Origin: HdN1 sp052035295
Lineage (GTDB): Bacteria; Pseudomonadota; Gammaproteobacteria; Pseudomonadales; Ketobacteraceae
NCBI GenBank assembly: GCA_052035295.1
Contig: JBPOHS010000012.1
Span: forward strand, 1 to 64,000
DNA: 64,000 nt
Direction of reading: 5' to 3'
Below are positions 8,659 to 17,128 of this stretch, piece by piece. Made by a program: the position numbers and the translations under genes. The notes beneath the pieces were generated by a model that did not search any database, was not told the origin of the DNA, and saw nothing but the letters and a program-made list of their open reading frames with translations. Within the stretch, counting starts at the first letter, position 1, and each line of letters starts with the position of its first letter.

Positions 8659-10367
8659 GCACACGCCTCCTGCCTGATGTTCATGCTTGCTTCCAGCCCC
8701 GCCAGCGAATGCGAAAGCCCACGCAGGTGGGTAGCGGACGGCCCCTTCAACAGGATCCCAAGGCCATGGACGGCGGCTTCACGGGCAATTCCCTGGGCAC
8801 TGAGCGCACTGATCATGGTATCGAGGCACCCGGTGGCGACATGGGACGGGTAATCCGCCAGCGGACGCCCCTGTTTCCCCCAGGCGGCCTGCTGTCCGAG
8901 TCGGGCCGCGAGGGCGGGATAGCGCTCGCGCCAGCGCAACCCCTCTGCCAGCGGGCGCGAGGTCTTGTCCCAATCAATGCTGGCCAGTGAGGGTGAAAGC
9001 TGCTGAATGGCCTCGCGATGAAATCCGCTTCCCAGCTTGTAACGTACAGGCAAAGCGGCGAGTGTCTCGATCACCGGCTGCGCAAGAAAAGGATGGGTAC
9101 GGACATAATACGCGTCGAGTAATTGCTGCCCGGCAACCACCATGCGACGCACACGTTCGCCCAGGTAAATGCTGTCCAGCATCCGGGCATTATCCAGATC
9201 ACTTTCGGCATAAGGGGCAAGGACGTTATCGAGTGACGCCCGCAGCGGTTCAGTCAGGGCAGGAAATGCCGAGGTCAGCGGAGCGAGAAGCTTGGCGAAT
9301 TCCTGCGCCACATAGCCCATGGCCTTGCTGCGCAAATAATTTTTTCCGAGTGGCGTGGCCAGCACGCTGTAGCCGGGCATGCCGCGGTCGTAGTAAAAAG
9401 CCCGGAAAGTTTCCGCGCCCGTGCCGGTGATAATGGTTCTGCCACGGGTTTTTTCGAGCAACGTACTATGCATCAACGCATGTCCATGGTGATAGGCCAC
9501 CTCGCCACCACCGGCATAAGCAATTCGTTCCGCCGCCTTGCGATCAAAGCCCGGTGCCTGCAGTCCTTCATAAAGACGCAGCCCGAATTTATCAGCAATA
9601 TCACGGGCAATGACGATATCGGCACTCTGTTCCGCGCCATAACACAACAGATCAGGTTTGATACCCAGTTTCAGCAAACCGGCAAGAATCAACCGCGAAT
9701 CAAGCCCGCCCGATATCGACACCAGCGGATACCGGTCACTTTCAATACATTTTTCCAACGCCCCCATGAACGCATCCAGGGCCTGCGGAAAGCTTGCGTT
9801 GCACTCGCCTGGCAATAAAAATGGAGCAGCGTCGTTCCGGGATACGTTGCCACGCTTGTCGACATACACCGTAGATCCACCCCGCAAGTGAGACGTGCCC
9901 TCAACAATGGACTGCTCGCCCATCAGTTGTCCGAATCCCATCAGTGAAAGCGTGCCGGCGGCGGAAATTCGCGCTGAAAACATCGCGGATTCAAGCAAGC
10001 CTTGCCGGTGCGATGCAAATACCACTCCCGCTGACGTTGACATCATCAGCACGGGAAACGCACCCAAACGATCGCCCCCTACCCGCCACTCTCCCGTACG
10101 TTTGCAACGCCCGAAGAAACTGCGTCCCCACGGTGACACGCCTTTTCCTTGCGCCAGCGCGTGCTTGATATATTTGTCTTCGTGACGATAAGCAGGATCT
10201 CCCCAGATAACGCCCTGTATGGCATCGTCATCAAAACAGGTAAGCGCCCGGCCATCTGCCCGGGAGGCATCAAACGTCAATTGCCCCTGAGGCGCTGTTG
10301 CCTCACTGAAAAGGGTCGCGCTGAAAGTTGTCGCGCAAACAGGAATATCCAGTCGGGCTCCGATCAT
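8655..10367 (-). CDS. Asparagine-synthase-like protein lacking the glutaminase cysteine
   Basis: The 570-residue protein has an ATP-pyrophosphatase (PP-loop) domain: SGGLDS at 219-224, typical of the asparagine synthase/beta-lactam synthetase domain. An Ntn-like N-terminal domain is still visible, with GGDRLGAFPVLM at about 97-108 resembling the end of the class II amidotransferase fold. The catalytic Cys2 is missing, since the protein starts MIGARL. It therefore may use ammonia or another amine directly to amidate or condense a carboxylate, for example a uronic acid in the polysaccharide. It heads a five-gene operon, behind the sigma54-type promoter at 10478-10493. The exact reaction is unknown. 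Confidence 0.85.
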   Translation of the reverse strand: MIGARLDIPVCATTFSATLFSEATAPQGQLTFDASRADGRALTCFDDDAIQGVIWGDPAYRHEDKYIKHALAQGKGVSPWGRSFFGRCKRTGEWRVGGDRLGAFPVLMMSTSAGVVFASHRQGLLESAMFSARISAAGTLSLMGFGQLMGEQSIVEGTSHLRGGSTVYVDKRGNVSRNDAAPFLLPGECNASFPQALDAFMGALEKCIESDRYPLVSISGGLDSRLILAGLLKLGIKPDLLCYGAEQSADIVIARDIADKFGLRLYEGLQAPGFDRKAAERIAYAGGGEVAYHHGHALMHSTLLEKTRGRTIITGTGAETFRAFYYDRGMPGYSVLATPLGKNYLRSKAMGYVAQEFAKLLAPLTSAFPALTEPLRASLDNVLAPYAESDLDNARMLDSIYLGERVRRMVVAGQQLLDAYYVRTHPFLAQPVIETLAALPVRYKLGSGFHREAIQQLSPSLASIDWDKTSRPLAEGLRWRERYPALAARLGQQAAWGKQGRPLADYPSHVATGCLDTMISALSAQGIAREAAVHGLGILLKGPSATHLRGLSHSLAGLEASMNIRQEACA

Positions 10368-10662
10368 TGGTGTCTACCCATTCTTATGTGCATTTCAAAA
10401 AAGCCAATAGCAATGCACGAATTTGGCAATGCCACCCCATTTCGCCCGAAAGACGCCGGGCTGACCTCGCGCTTGATAGCAATTGACGGGCCAATATTAA
10501 TTTCCCGTCAAAATAGGGCTTTCCGGAAAGGGGTTGTTTCCAGGCGCCAGCTTGCATTGCGATTTGCAACGCGACACCACGCGCGTCTCGCATTTTGCAA
10601 CAGGCACCGGGTCTTGCATTTCATCCGCCCCGGATATTGGTCCTTTTGGCGCTGAGGAATAA
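10368..10662. promoter_or_regulatory. Divergent control region of the two exopolysaccharide operons
   Basis: This 295-bp gap separates the leftward asparagine-synthase operon from the rightward chain-length operon. It contains the minus-strand sigma54-type promoter, a TTGACGGG/CCCGTCAA inverted repeat (10483-10511) overlapping that promoter, and repeated TTGCA elements at 10552-10569 and 10593-10601. A plus-strand GGCAC/TTGCA pair at 10603-10618 has 11 instead of 10 bp between its GG and GC, so the rightward promoter remains uncertain. No convincing small gene is seen. Confidence 0.6.
10478..10493 (-). promoter_or_regulatory. Candidate sigma54 promoter of the asparagine-synthase/flippase operon
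   Basis: On the minus strand the site reads TGGCCCGTCAATTGCT, with one mismatch to TGGCACG-N4-TTGCW and exact GG-N10-GC spacing. The expected start is near 10467, about 100 bp before the ATG at 10367. TTGCA elements lie 58-108 bp upstream, a usual distance for an enhancer-binding activator. Confidence 0.65.
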
Positions 10663-11199
10663 ATGATAAGGATTGGCCTGTTCCTTGCTGTGGGCTGTCC
10701 CATCCTTCTGAACCCACGTGTCAGCCAACGCATGAAAACGAATTTCCTACAGCCGGGGCACCCATTTTCGGCAATACGTCTTTTGCCACTGTTGATGCTG
10801 GCTGCGTGCCAGGCCCCCCTGACGGATTCGGCCATCAATGCCGATCTTAATGCCCGCCTGCAAACGCTCAGTACAGAGACTGCACCGGATCACCATGCCG
10901 CGAAGCTTCCCGCTGCGCCGGCAACCGTGGTGATAGATCAGAAAGTCGATGGTGACTATCGCAAACATGCCGTCGTGTCGGTATTCCTGTCGCCGCTGCG
11001 CGACAAGGCACCGTTGCACTGCACGATCCGTTTTGGAAATGAATCAGGAAAACAAGGCCCTGCCGCCTTGGTGGGTGGATACGTGCAAGCTCAGGCACTC
11101 AAGAAAACATTGATCGATCCGTGCCAGGAGGTCAGCGTTCGTCATGACGACACCCTGGCACCTGGAAAGCTTGCCATCGCCGTGACAACGACCCCATGA
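10663..11199 (+). CDS. Putative lipoprotein of unknown function in the exopolysaccharide locus
   Basis: I do not recognise a family. The protein has a hydrophobic stretch ending in LLMLAAC, a good lipobox, so it is probably a lipid-anchored envelope protein; the mature part is about 130 residues. Two starts are possible: the ATG at 10663 (GAGGA 4 bp upstream, 178 residues) or the ATG at 10732, which gives a more usual 25-residue lipoprotein signal (MKTNFLQ...) but has no clear ribosome binding site. The mature protein looks beta-rich and contains two cysteines. Its stop overlaps the start of the chain-length gene (ATGA), so it presumably works with that complex. Confidence 0.7.
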   Translation: MIRIGLFLAVGCPILLNPRVSQRMKTNFLQPGHPFSAIRLLPLLMLAACQAPLTDSAINADLNARLQTLSTETAPDHHAAKLPAAPATVVIDQKVDGDYRKHAVVSVFLSPLRDKAPLHCTIRFGNESGKQGPAALVGGYVQAQALKKTLIDPCQEVSVRHDDTLAPGKLAIAVTTTP

Positions 11200-12674
11200 G
11201 AACCCGCATTTTCGGCAACCTCTACCATATCCTCGCCGCCGGTTGGCGGCAGCGCTATGCCATCGCCATTTGCACGTTACTGCTTCCGGTTATCGCGACT
11301 GCGGTGGGAATACTTACCAAGCGACAATACTCCAGTTACACCACGATCCTGGTGCAGGAAGGGTCGAAAATAAATCCTTTCCTGAAAGACTATTCTGTCG
11401 ACACCCAACTCAAGGACCGCATGGCCGGGATGAACGCGCTGCTACACAGCCGCCACATTCTTGGCGACGTGGCAGAAGAGCTGCAGTTGTTAAAACCCGA
11501 TAAATCCGACGCTGACGAAGTGATTCGACGTTTGTCGGCCTCACTTTCCGTCGAGCTGGTGGGCGCCGACATTATCCGCATTTCTTACCAGAGCAACTCA
11601 CCGCTGAAGGTCAAGGAAATCCTGTTGGCGGTGACAAATCATTTTCTCGATCGGCTGCTGGCGCCCGAGCGCTCCTCGATTGATTCCTCGGAGGGGTTTC
11701 TTGAAGAGCAGCTGGCTGTGCAACGCACGGCATTGCTGGAATCGGAGAGAAAGCTGGCCGATTTCAAGGTTAAATATTCCGCGCGATTACCGGACCAATA
11801 CAGCTACGACGTCATGAAGTTACGCGATGCGGAAGGTCAGTTGAACGAAAAGAAAATCGAAATTTCCGGCGTGAAGGCCAAACTCGAATCCTTACGTGAG
11901 CAGTTGACCCAGAACGATCCGCGGGTGGCATCGATCGAAGATGAAATCGTCAAACGCTCCTCGGAATTGACCCTGCTGCGTTCCCGTTACACGGAGCGCC
12001 ACAGCCGTGTAGTCGCCGCACAAAGAACCGTCGAACGCCTGCAGGCGGAACGCGACAAAATGCTCAGGGAAGCCGACCAGAAAACCCCGGTGGATATTGA
12101 GAAAATGTGGCATATGGCATCGAATTCCACCGCAGCGGGTAATGACCCGCAGAACAGGACTCTGCTGGTCTCACAGCTGGAAGCGATCGAGAAAACGCGC
12201 TCCAAGAAACAGCAATTGCTCAAGGAGTCGAAGGAGCTCAAGGACATCATTGCCACCATGTCCAAAAAGCTCAGCAAATTTGCCTCGGTCGAACAGCAGA
12301 TGGCAGAGCTGACACGTGATACCACCACACGCCAGCGCATTTACGATGATTTGCTCAAGCGCTATGAAATGGCCAAAGTGACCGGCGCGCTGGGCCGATT
12401 CGAGGAAACCGACCGCGCCAAGATCATCGATCCACCCTACACACCTGGCAACGCAGACAACCTGCCCTGGATCGTATTTTCGATCGCGGGCGTATTCGCG
12501 GGCTTTCTGTTGGGGTGCAGTGTTGCACTCGTCATCGAAATCACGAATACGGCGGTCGTACGCAGCGGCACCATTGCCGCATTGATGGGGGTTCCTGTCA
12601 TTGCACGGTTGCCACGCATTCATGCCGTTTCAAAACCAGCCTCTCCCGGGAACGAATTGACACATGACGTATAG
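11196..12674 (+). CDS. Polysaccharide chain-length determinant (Wzz/GumC family)
   Basis: The 492-residue protein has a first membrane span at about 21-41, a long coiled-coil periplasmic region (heptad-rich from about 160 to 400) and a second span at about 445-467 preceded by a proline-rich DPPYTPGNADNLPW, the usual Wzz/GumC topology. It lacks a fused C-terminal kinase; a separate CpsD-like protein is encoded at 17128. Such proteins form inner-membrane oligomers that set chain length and contact the Wza-type channel. It overlaps the lipoprotein gene by 4 bp and the next glycosyltransferase by 11 bp, so the three form an operon. Confidence 0.92.
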   Translation: MRTRIFGNLYHILAAGWRQRYAIAICTLLLPVIATAVGILTKRQYSSYTTILVQEGSKINPFLKDYSVDTQLKDRMAGMNALLHSRHILGDVAEELQLLKPDKSDADEVIRRLSASLSVELVGADIIRISYQSNSPLKVKEILLAVTNHFLDRLLAPERSSIDSSEGFLEEQLAVQRTALLESERKLADFKVKYSARLPDQYSYDVMKLRDAEGQLNEKKIEISGVKAKLESLREQLTQNDPRVASIEDEIVKRSSELTLLRSRYTERHSRVVAAQRTVERLQAERDKMLREADQKTPVDIEKMWHMASNSTAAGNDPQNRTLLVSQLEAIEKTRSKKQQLLKESKELKDIIATMSKKLSKFASVEQQMAELTRDTTTRQRIYDDLLKRYEMAKVTGALGRFEETDRAKIIDPPYTPGNADNLPWIVFSIAGVFAGFLLGCSVALVIEITNTAVVRSGTIAALMGVPVIARLPRIHAVSKPASPGNELTHDV

Positions 12675-13776
12675 ACATTCAACGCCCAAGCGCAGCCTTG
12701 TTCATATTGTGCAACATCTGGTTCCGGGCGGCATCGAGTCCATGGCACTGGAAATGTTGCGCGCAGCCCCCGCCGACCTGGATGTCCATATCATCAGTCT
12801 CGAAGGTGAAAAAGACAGTGCCATTCGTGCCTGGCCTCGACTTGCAGAGAGCGCCCACCGATTGCATTTTCTCGAGAAAAAGCCCGGCGTATCCATCGCC
12901 ACCTGGTGGTCACTGGTACAACAGCTACGGCAATTGCAGGCAGAAGTCATTCACACGCATCACATCGGCCCCTTGCTTTATGGTGCCAGTGCCGCCCGCC
13001 TTCTGGGAATCCATCACCGGTTGCATACCGAGCATGATGCGTGGCATCTCAGCTCACGCCGCAGACGCCAATTGATGTCCTGTTGCCTGCAGTTTTTCCG
13101 CCCGACACTGGTGGCCGATGCCGAACTGGTGGCAAACGCCGTTCAACAGGCGATACCCCGCGCCAGACCAGCCATTATTCATAACGGCATCGATACCGAA
13201 AGTTTTCAACCGGGTGACGCCGCACTCGCGCGTCAACGACTGGGCCTCGCGGAAAACGTCTACCTCATTGGATGCGCAGCTCGCCTTGAGTGGGTCAAGG
13301 GCGTCGACGTCGCCATCGCCGCGATGGCCAGCCTACCCGGCGATTATCATCTTGCCATTGCCGGTCAGGGCAGTCAGCGTGAGGCGCTGGACGCGCTTGC
13401 AAAAAGCCTCGGCGTGGCATCGCGCGTTCATTTTCTCGGCCTCGTCAATGACATGCCCACGTTCTACCGAGCGCTGGACATATTCTGCCTACCCTCGCGC
13501 CAGGAAGGCTTGCCCCTATCGATTCTTGAAGCACAGTCCTGCGGAATTCCCGCACTTGCAACGCGCGTCGGCGGCTGTGCAGAAGCGCTGTGTCCGCAGA
13601 CCGGACAGTTGGTGGCACCAGAAGATCCGGCGCTGCTTGCGTCGGCCTTGATGTCGCAACGTGTCACGGCAAACGAACACGCAACACCACCACGCATCAC
13701 CCCCCGCGAGTTCGTCGTACGTCATCGCGATTTGCGAGTGATGTCGCAACAGTATCTTGCGCTTCTGAACGGATGA
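12664..13776 (+). CDS. Glycosyltransferase family 4
   Basis: A 370-residue GT-B enzyme. Near the N-terminus HLVPGGIESMALEML resembles the glycine-rich loop of the transferase at 2688. VIHTHHIGPLLYG ends the first domain, YLIGCAARLEWVKGVDVAI opens the second, and PSRQEGLPLSILEAQSCG supplies the donor-binding E-x7-E. It is probably cytoplasmic and adds one sugar to the growing repeat unit. The first 11 bp lie within the chain-length gene, so translation is coupled. It is the last gene of this transcription unit; a sigma54-type promoter begins the next one 100 bp downstream. Confidence 0.9.
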   Translation: MTYRHSTPKRSLVHIVQHLVPGGIESMALEMLRAAPADLDVHIISLEGEKDSAIRAWPRLAESAHRLHFLEKKPGVSIATWWSLVQQLRQLQAEVIHTHHIGPLLYGASAARLLGIHHRLHTEHDAWHLSSRRRRQLMSCCLQFFRPTLVADAELVANAVQQAIPRARPAIIHNGIDTESFQPGDAALARQRLGLAENVYLIGCAARLEWVKGVDVAIAAMASLPGDYHLAIAGQGSQREALDALAKSLGVASRVHFLGLVNDMPTFYRALDIFCLPSRQEGLPLSILEAQSCGIPALATRVGGCAEALCPQTGQLVAPEDPALLASALMSQRVTANEHATPPRITPREFVVRHRDLRVMSQQYLALLNG

Positions 13777-13777
13777 A

Positions 13778-13828
13778 TTTGCAGAATGCGAGCGGGCAGT
13801 CATGCAAATTGCATTTGCAGCCTGCAAA
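13778..13828. promoter_or_regulatory. TTGCA palindromes upstream of the 13.88 kb promoter (candidate activator sites)
   Basis: Three related elements occur: TTTGCAGAATGCGAG at 13778-13792, the perfect palindrome ATGCAAATTGCAT at 13802-13814, and the perfect inverted repeat TTTGCAGCCTGCAAA at 13814-13828. They lie 50-100 bp upstream of the sigma54-type promoter, where enhancer-binding proteins usually sit. Function is inferred from position and symmetry. Confidence 0.5.
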
Positions 13829-13876
13829 ACCCGGCACGAAGCCTGCGAGGTGGCTTGACTGAGCACGATTTTTTCC

Positions 13877-13892
13877 TGGCACGCTAATTGCC
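13877..13892 (+). promoter_or_regulatory. Candidate sigma54 promoter of the lipoprotein-export-kinase operon
   Basis: TGGCACGCTAATTGCC matches the -24/-12 consensus at every conserved position except the last W, with GG and GC exactly 10 bp apart. The predicted start is near 13903, 26 bp ahead of the ATG at 13929. It is the best match of the four in the locus. Confidence 0.75.
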
Positions 13893-13928
13893 AGTCAGGT
13901 CGAAACCCCACTTCGGTACGGCCTTTTC

Positions 13929-14840
13929 ATGAAACAATTCTATCTGACCGGAATCGTCATCCCGCTCCTCACGGCGTGCTCACAATGGCCCGAGCCAGGA
14001 CAGGGAGGCATGGCTGAATATGAGCATTCCGCAGACGTTTACGCGGCGTCCATTGAGTTTTCGCCCACAAAGTCCTCGCTTGCACGCCAATTGCAAACGG
14101 ATACCATGGAAATTGCGTGGCTGATTGAGGATGGCGCACGCGCCTGTGCACCGGCGGCGCTCGAAGAAGCAGAACTGCAGAAAGTGCGTTACCAACGTGA
14201 AATCAACGCCGGTCTGATCGAAGATGCCTACAACGATGCGGTCATTCTGCGCCGGCAATTACACCAATTGCACAACAGAATGAATTACCTGCGCAAACAT
14301 ACCCAATGCGCCGGCACCCATGCTTCCATGCCATCATCGGACGCCACTGCACCGGTACATCAGCCATTGCCACCATTTAATCCACTGCTGCTGGAAATTC
14401 ACTTTGACACCGCTTCGGCCATGCTGTCAGACGCATACCGACAACGCATTGAAAAGCTTGCCGATCAACTTGAATCCCGTCACGACACCTGGCGCCTTGA
14501 GCTTTACGCCAACAGTGATGATCGCGCGGATACCGACTACAACACCGCACTTGCGGAACAACGTGCGAACGCCGTCGCCGAAGCGCTTCGAATTGCCGGC
14601 ATTGCAGAGGCAAACATTCACATCGCCATCAGCGGTGAATCTTCGCCACTGCTCACGGAGCCCATCGAAAGCGCTCGCACGTTCAACCGACGGGTTGACA
14701 TCTGGCTGGTCAGCGATACTTCGCCTGTCACCACACACGCAACATCGCCAGAGGAAAAGCCGAAAATCATTCCGCTCAAAACCTGGCCTGAAATATTCAG
14801 CGAAAGTAAGAGCACGAACGTTCAAGAGGCACAGCAATGA
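13929..14840 (+). CDS. OmpA-like lipoprotein
   Basis: The first 16 residues form a lipoprotein signal ending in LLTAC. After a helical region (about 45-125), residues 155-255 match an OmpA/Pal-like peptidoglycan-binding domain: IHFDTASAML, then LYANSDDRADTDYNTALAEQ, RANAVAEALRIAGI and finally FNRRVDIWL. This domain normally binds diaminopimelate in peptidoglycan, so the protein probably anchors or aligns the export machinery in the periplasm. A 45-residue tail follows the domain. It is the first gene behind the strong sigma54-type promoter and overlaps the export gene by an ATGA. Confidence 0.87.
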   Translation: MKQFYLTGIVIPLLTACSQWPEPGQGGMAEYEHSADVYAASIEFSPTKSSLARQLQTDTMEIAWLIEDGARACAPAALEEAELQKVRYQREINAGLIEDAYNDAVILRRQLHQLHNRMNYLRKHTQCAGTHASMPSSDATAPVHQPLPPFNPLLLEIHFDTASAMLSDAYRQRIEKLADQLESRHDTWRLELYANSDDRADTDYNTALAEQRANAVAEALRIAGIAEANIHIAISGESSPLLTEPIESARTFNRRVDIWLVSDTSPVTTHATSPEEKPKIIPLKTWPEIFSESKSTNVQEAQQ

Positions 14841-17128
14841 CTTTCATGGCCTCAGGTATGCGATTCGTCAGTTTGATTATTTTTCTGGTCATGAGCTTGA
14901 TGCCGTTGCGAAACACCGCAGCCGAAGAGCTTTTGGCGCCATTACCGGAAAGCATCCCGGCGCTAGCGGCCAACACGCCTGCAGCCTCTTCGCCTGCATC
15001 ACCGGCCACCGCACCTGTCACAGGAATCACCGGCGCCCCACAAATTCCCCCCATGTTGCCGCCCACACCGGATCCGGCCAGCCTGGTGATACTGGAACCG
15101 GGCGATGTTTTGTTCATCGGATTTCCCGGTGAGGATGATTTCAATACGACGTTCCGCATTGACAAGGAAGGCAACATCAATCTGCCCGAGATCGGCACAC
15201 TGGATCTCGCCGGTCTGACGCTGGCAGATGCCCGCACCGCCATTGGAGAACGTATCCAGGAAATGTATCGGGACGTTTCCCGCTTAAGCATCGAGTTACG
15301 CGAAAAAAAGCTGCTGATCAATGTGCTGGGATTTGTGAGAAAACCCGGCATGGTGGCCATCGATGCCAACGGCAACATCCAGACCGCCATCCAGAAAGCC
15401 GGTGGCCTCATGCAGGGCGCGCAACTCGACAAAATGCAGATACAGCGCGGCGATTCGACACTTCCATTCAGTTACAAGGAATATCTTGATACCGGCGACA
15501 TGGGAAAGCTGCCACCCCTCAAGTCGATGGATACACTTTTTATTCCCGCGTCGCCGTTGATGGGTAACGTACAAATTGATTTTGATGCCAAAACGCTGGC
15601 CGCCAGTGGCGACGCCTCTGATGCCAAGGCAGCCCTGAGTGTTTTCGGTGAAGTGCAGAACCCGGGTAAATTCTCCTATACCAAGGGTCTGACCGTCATG
15701 GATGTATTGATGCGTGCTGGGGGCGTGACACGTTATGGTGCAGTGGAACAGATCAAAATCATCAATAACGGCAAGCCCATGACCTTCAATCTCAAGCACT
15801 ATCTCGAAAAAGGCAGTGAAGGTCTTCTGCCGCAGGTGGCGCCCGGCAGTACCGTCTTCGTGCCCCTCAAGGAATCCGAGATAAAAACCGGATCACGCGT
15901 CGTGTATGTGATGGGGGAAGTGTTCAAGCAAGGGGCTTTCGAAAATGCACCCGATGCCACGCTGCTCGATATTCTGGCCAACGCTGGTGGTCCGACCCGT
16001 TTTGCCGATTCACGGTCAATACGTATTTTGCGTAACGATGGCACGGTCATTCCTTTTGACTTGCTGGCTTACACGGATGGTCAAGGTCAACGCGCCGCCC
16101 TGCCGCGCGTCAATGCGGGTGATGCTGTTTTCGTTCCAGAAAAAATTGACGAGGAAAACGGCTCCTGGATCAAGATACCGACAAGTCGCTCGGTGCGTCT
16201 CATGGGCGGCGTCAAATCGCCCGGCCGTTACGAATGGAGCGACGAGATGACACTGATCGACCTGATTTCCCACGCGGGAGGCCCCTCGGAAAAAGCCGAC
16301 ATCTCCGCCATCCGCATTATTCCTTTGGGCAAAGCGGGGGAAAACGTCAGTCCGGTGCTTTTCGATCTCGAGACCTTCATCAAAAAAGGCGGGGACGTTG
16401 CTGATATACCACCCATTCATGCGGGCTATACGATTGTGGTTCCGGCCTCGCCGCCGGAATCGACGACCAACAAAAATCAGTGGTTAAGACAACCCAGCGA
16501 GAAATCCATTTACGTCATGGGCCAGGTGGGATCGCCCGGACGCTATGCATTTGATGATGTCATGACGTTCCTTGACATTCTGTCGGCGGCCGATGGCCCC
16601 ACCGGCAATGCCGACATTCATCGTGTGCGCGTGATACATCGCAATGATACCGGTGCTCGCGTGACCGAACTGGATCTCGGGCGTTATTTCGAAACCGGTG
16701 ACGAGAATCTGTTACCCCGGGTGCAACAAGGCGACACGATTTTCGTACCGGAAAAAGACAAACCCTGGATCGACACCCCCAAAGAGGAAAGTGTGCGCGT
16801 GCTCGGCGCGGTAGGTAAACCCGGCCGCTATGAATTCCGCGATGATCTGTCATTACTGGACTTGCTCGCGCAGGCCGGCGGCACCACGCCCAGCGCCATG
16901 GCCGACAAGATTGTCGTGGTCAATCATTCCTGCTGCGAACAACAATCCAGCACGTTCGATCTCGTTTCCTTTGTCAAGGCACCCGATTTCACCAAGCTGC
17001 CTGTCTTGCGCGCGGGCGATACCGTGTACATCCCCGATCGCAACGACAGTCACTGGAAACTTTTCATGGATGGCGTGACCGACATTTTCAAAATTGTCTC
17101 GATTGTTGGCATCGTAGGGGCGCTGTGA
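14837..17128 (+). CDS. Polysaccharide export protein (Wza family) with six SLBB repeats
   Basis: The 763-residue protein has an N-terminal signal (about 1-31), a low-complexity Ala/Pro linker, the Poly_export (PES) domain at about 75-155 (EPGDVLFIGFPGEDDF, INLPEIGTLDLAGLTL), and six SLBB units recognised by repeated G-x-V-x-x-PG-x-[YF] cores such as VLGFVRKPG, VFGEVQNPG, VMGEVFKQG, LMGGVKSPG, VMGQVGSPG and VLGAVGKPG. Classical Wza has only two or three, so this is an enlarged version. A hydrophobic segment at the very C-terminus may insert into the outer membrane. It is expected to form the outer-membrane exit channel working with the chain-length protein. Confidence 0.93.
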   Translation: MTFMASGMRFVSLIIFLVMSLMPLRNTAAEELLAPLPESIPALAANTPAASSPASPATAPVTGITGAPQIPPMLPPTPDPASLVILEPGDVLFIGFPGEDDFNTTFRIDKEGNINLPEIGTLDLAGLTLADARTAIGERIQEMYRDVSRLSIELREKKLLINVLGFVRKPGMVAIDANGNIQTAIQKAGGLMQGAQLDKMQIQRGDSTLPFSYKEYLDTGDMGKLPPLKSMDTLFIPASPLMGNVQIDFDAKTLAASGDASDAKAALSVFGEVQNPGKFSYTKGLTVMDVLMRAGGVTRYGAVEQIKIINNGKPMTFNLKHYLEKGSEGLLPQVAPGSTVFVPLKESEIKTGSRVVYVMGEVFKQGAFENAPDATLLDILANAGGPTRFADSRSIRILRNDGTVIPFDLLAYTDGQGQRAALPRVNAGDAVFVPEKIDEENGSWIKIPTSRSVRLMGGVKSPGRYEWSDEMTLIDLISHAGGPSEKADISAIRIIPLGKAGENVSPVLFDLETFIKKGGDVADIPPIHAGYTIVVPASPPESTTNKNQWLRQPSEKSIYVMGQVGSPGRYAFDDVMTFLDILSAADGPTGNADIHRVRVIHRNDTGARVTELDLGRYFETGDENLLPRVQQGDTIFVPEKDKPWIDTPKEESVRVLGAVGKPGRYEFRDDLSLLDLLAQAGGTTPSAMADKIVVVNHSCCEQQSSTFDLVSFVKAPDFTKLPVLRAGDTVYIPDRNDSHWKLFMDGVTDIFKIVSIVGIVGAL

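Noticed and set aside
10603..10618. Third sigma54-like element for the chain-length operon
   Set aside because: GGCAC and TTGCA are present, but GG and GC are 11 bp apart where the spacing is almost always 10, so it is not listed as a promoter.
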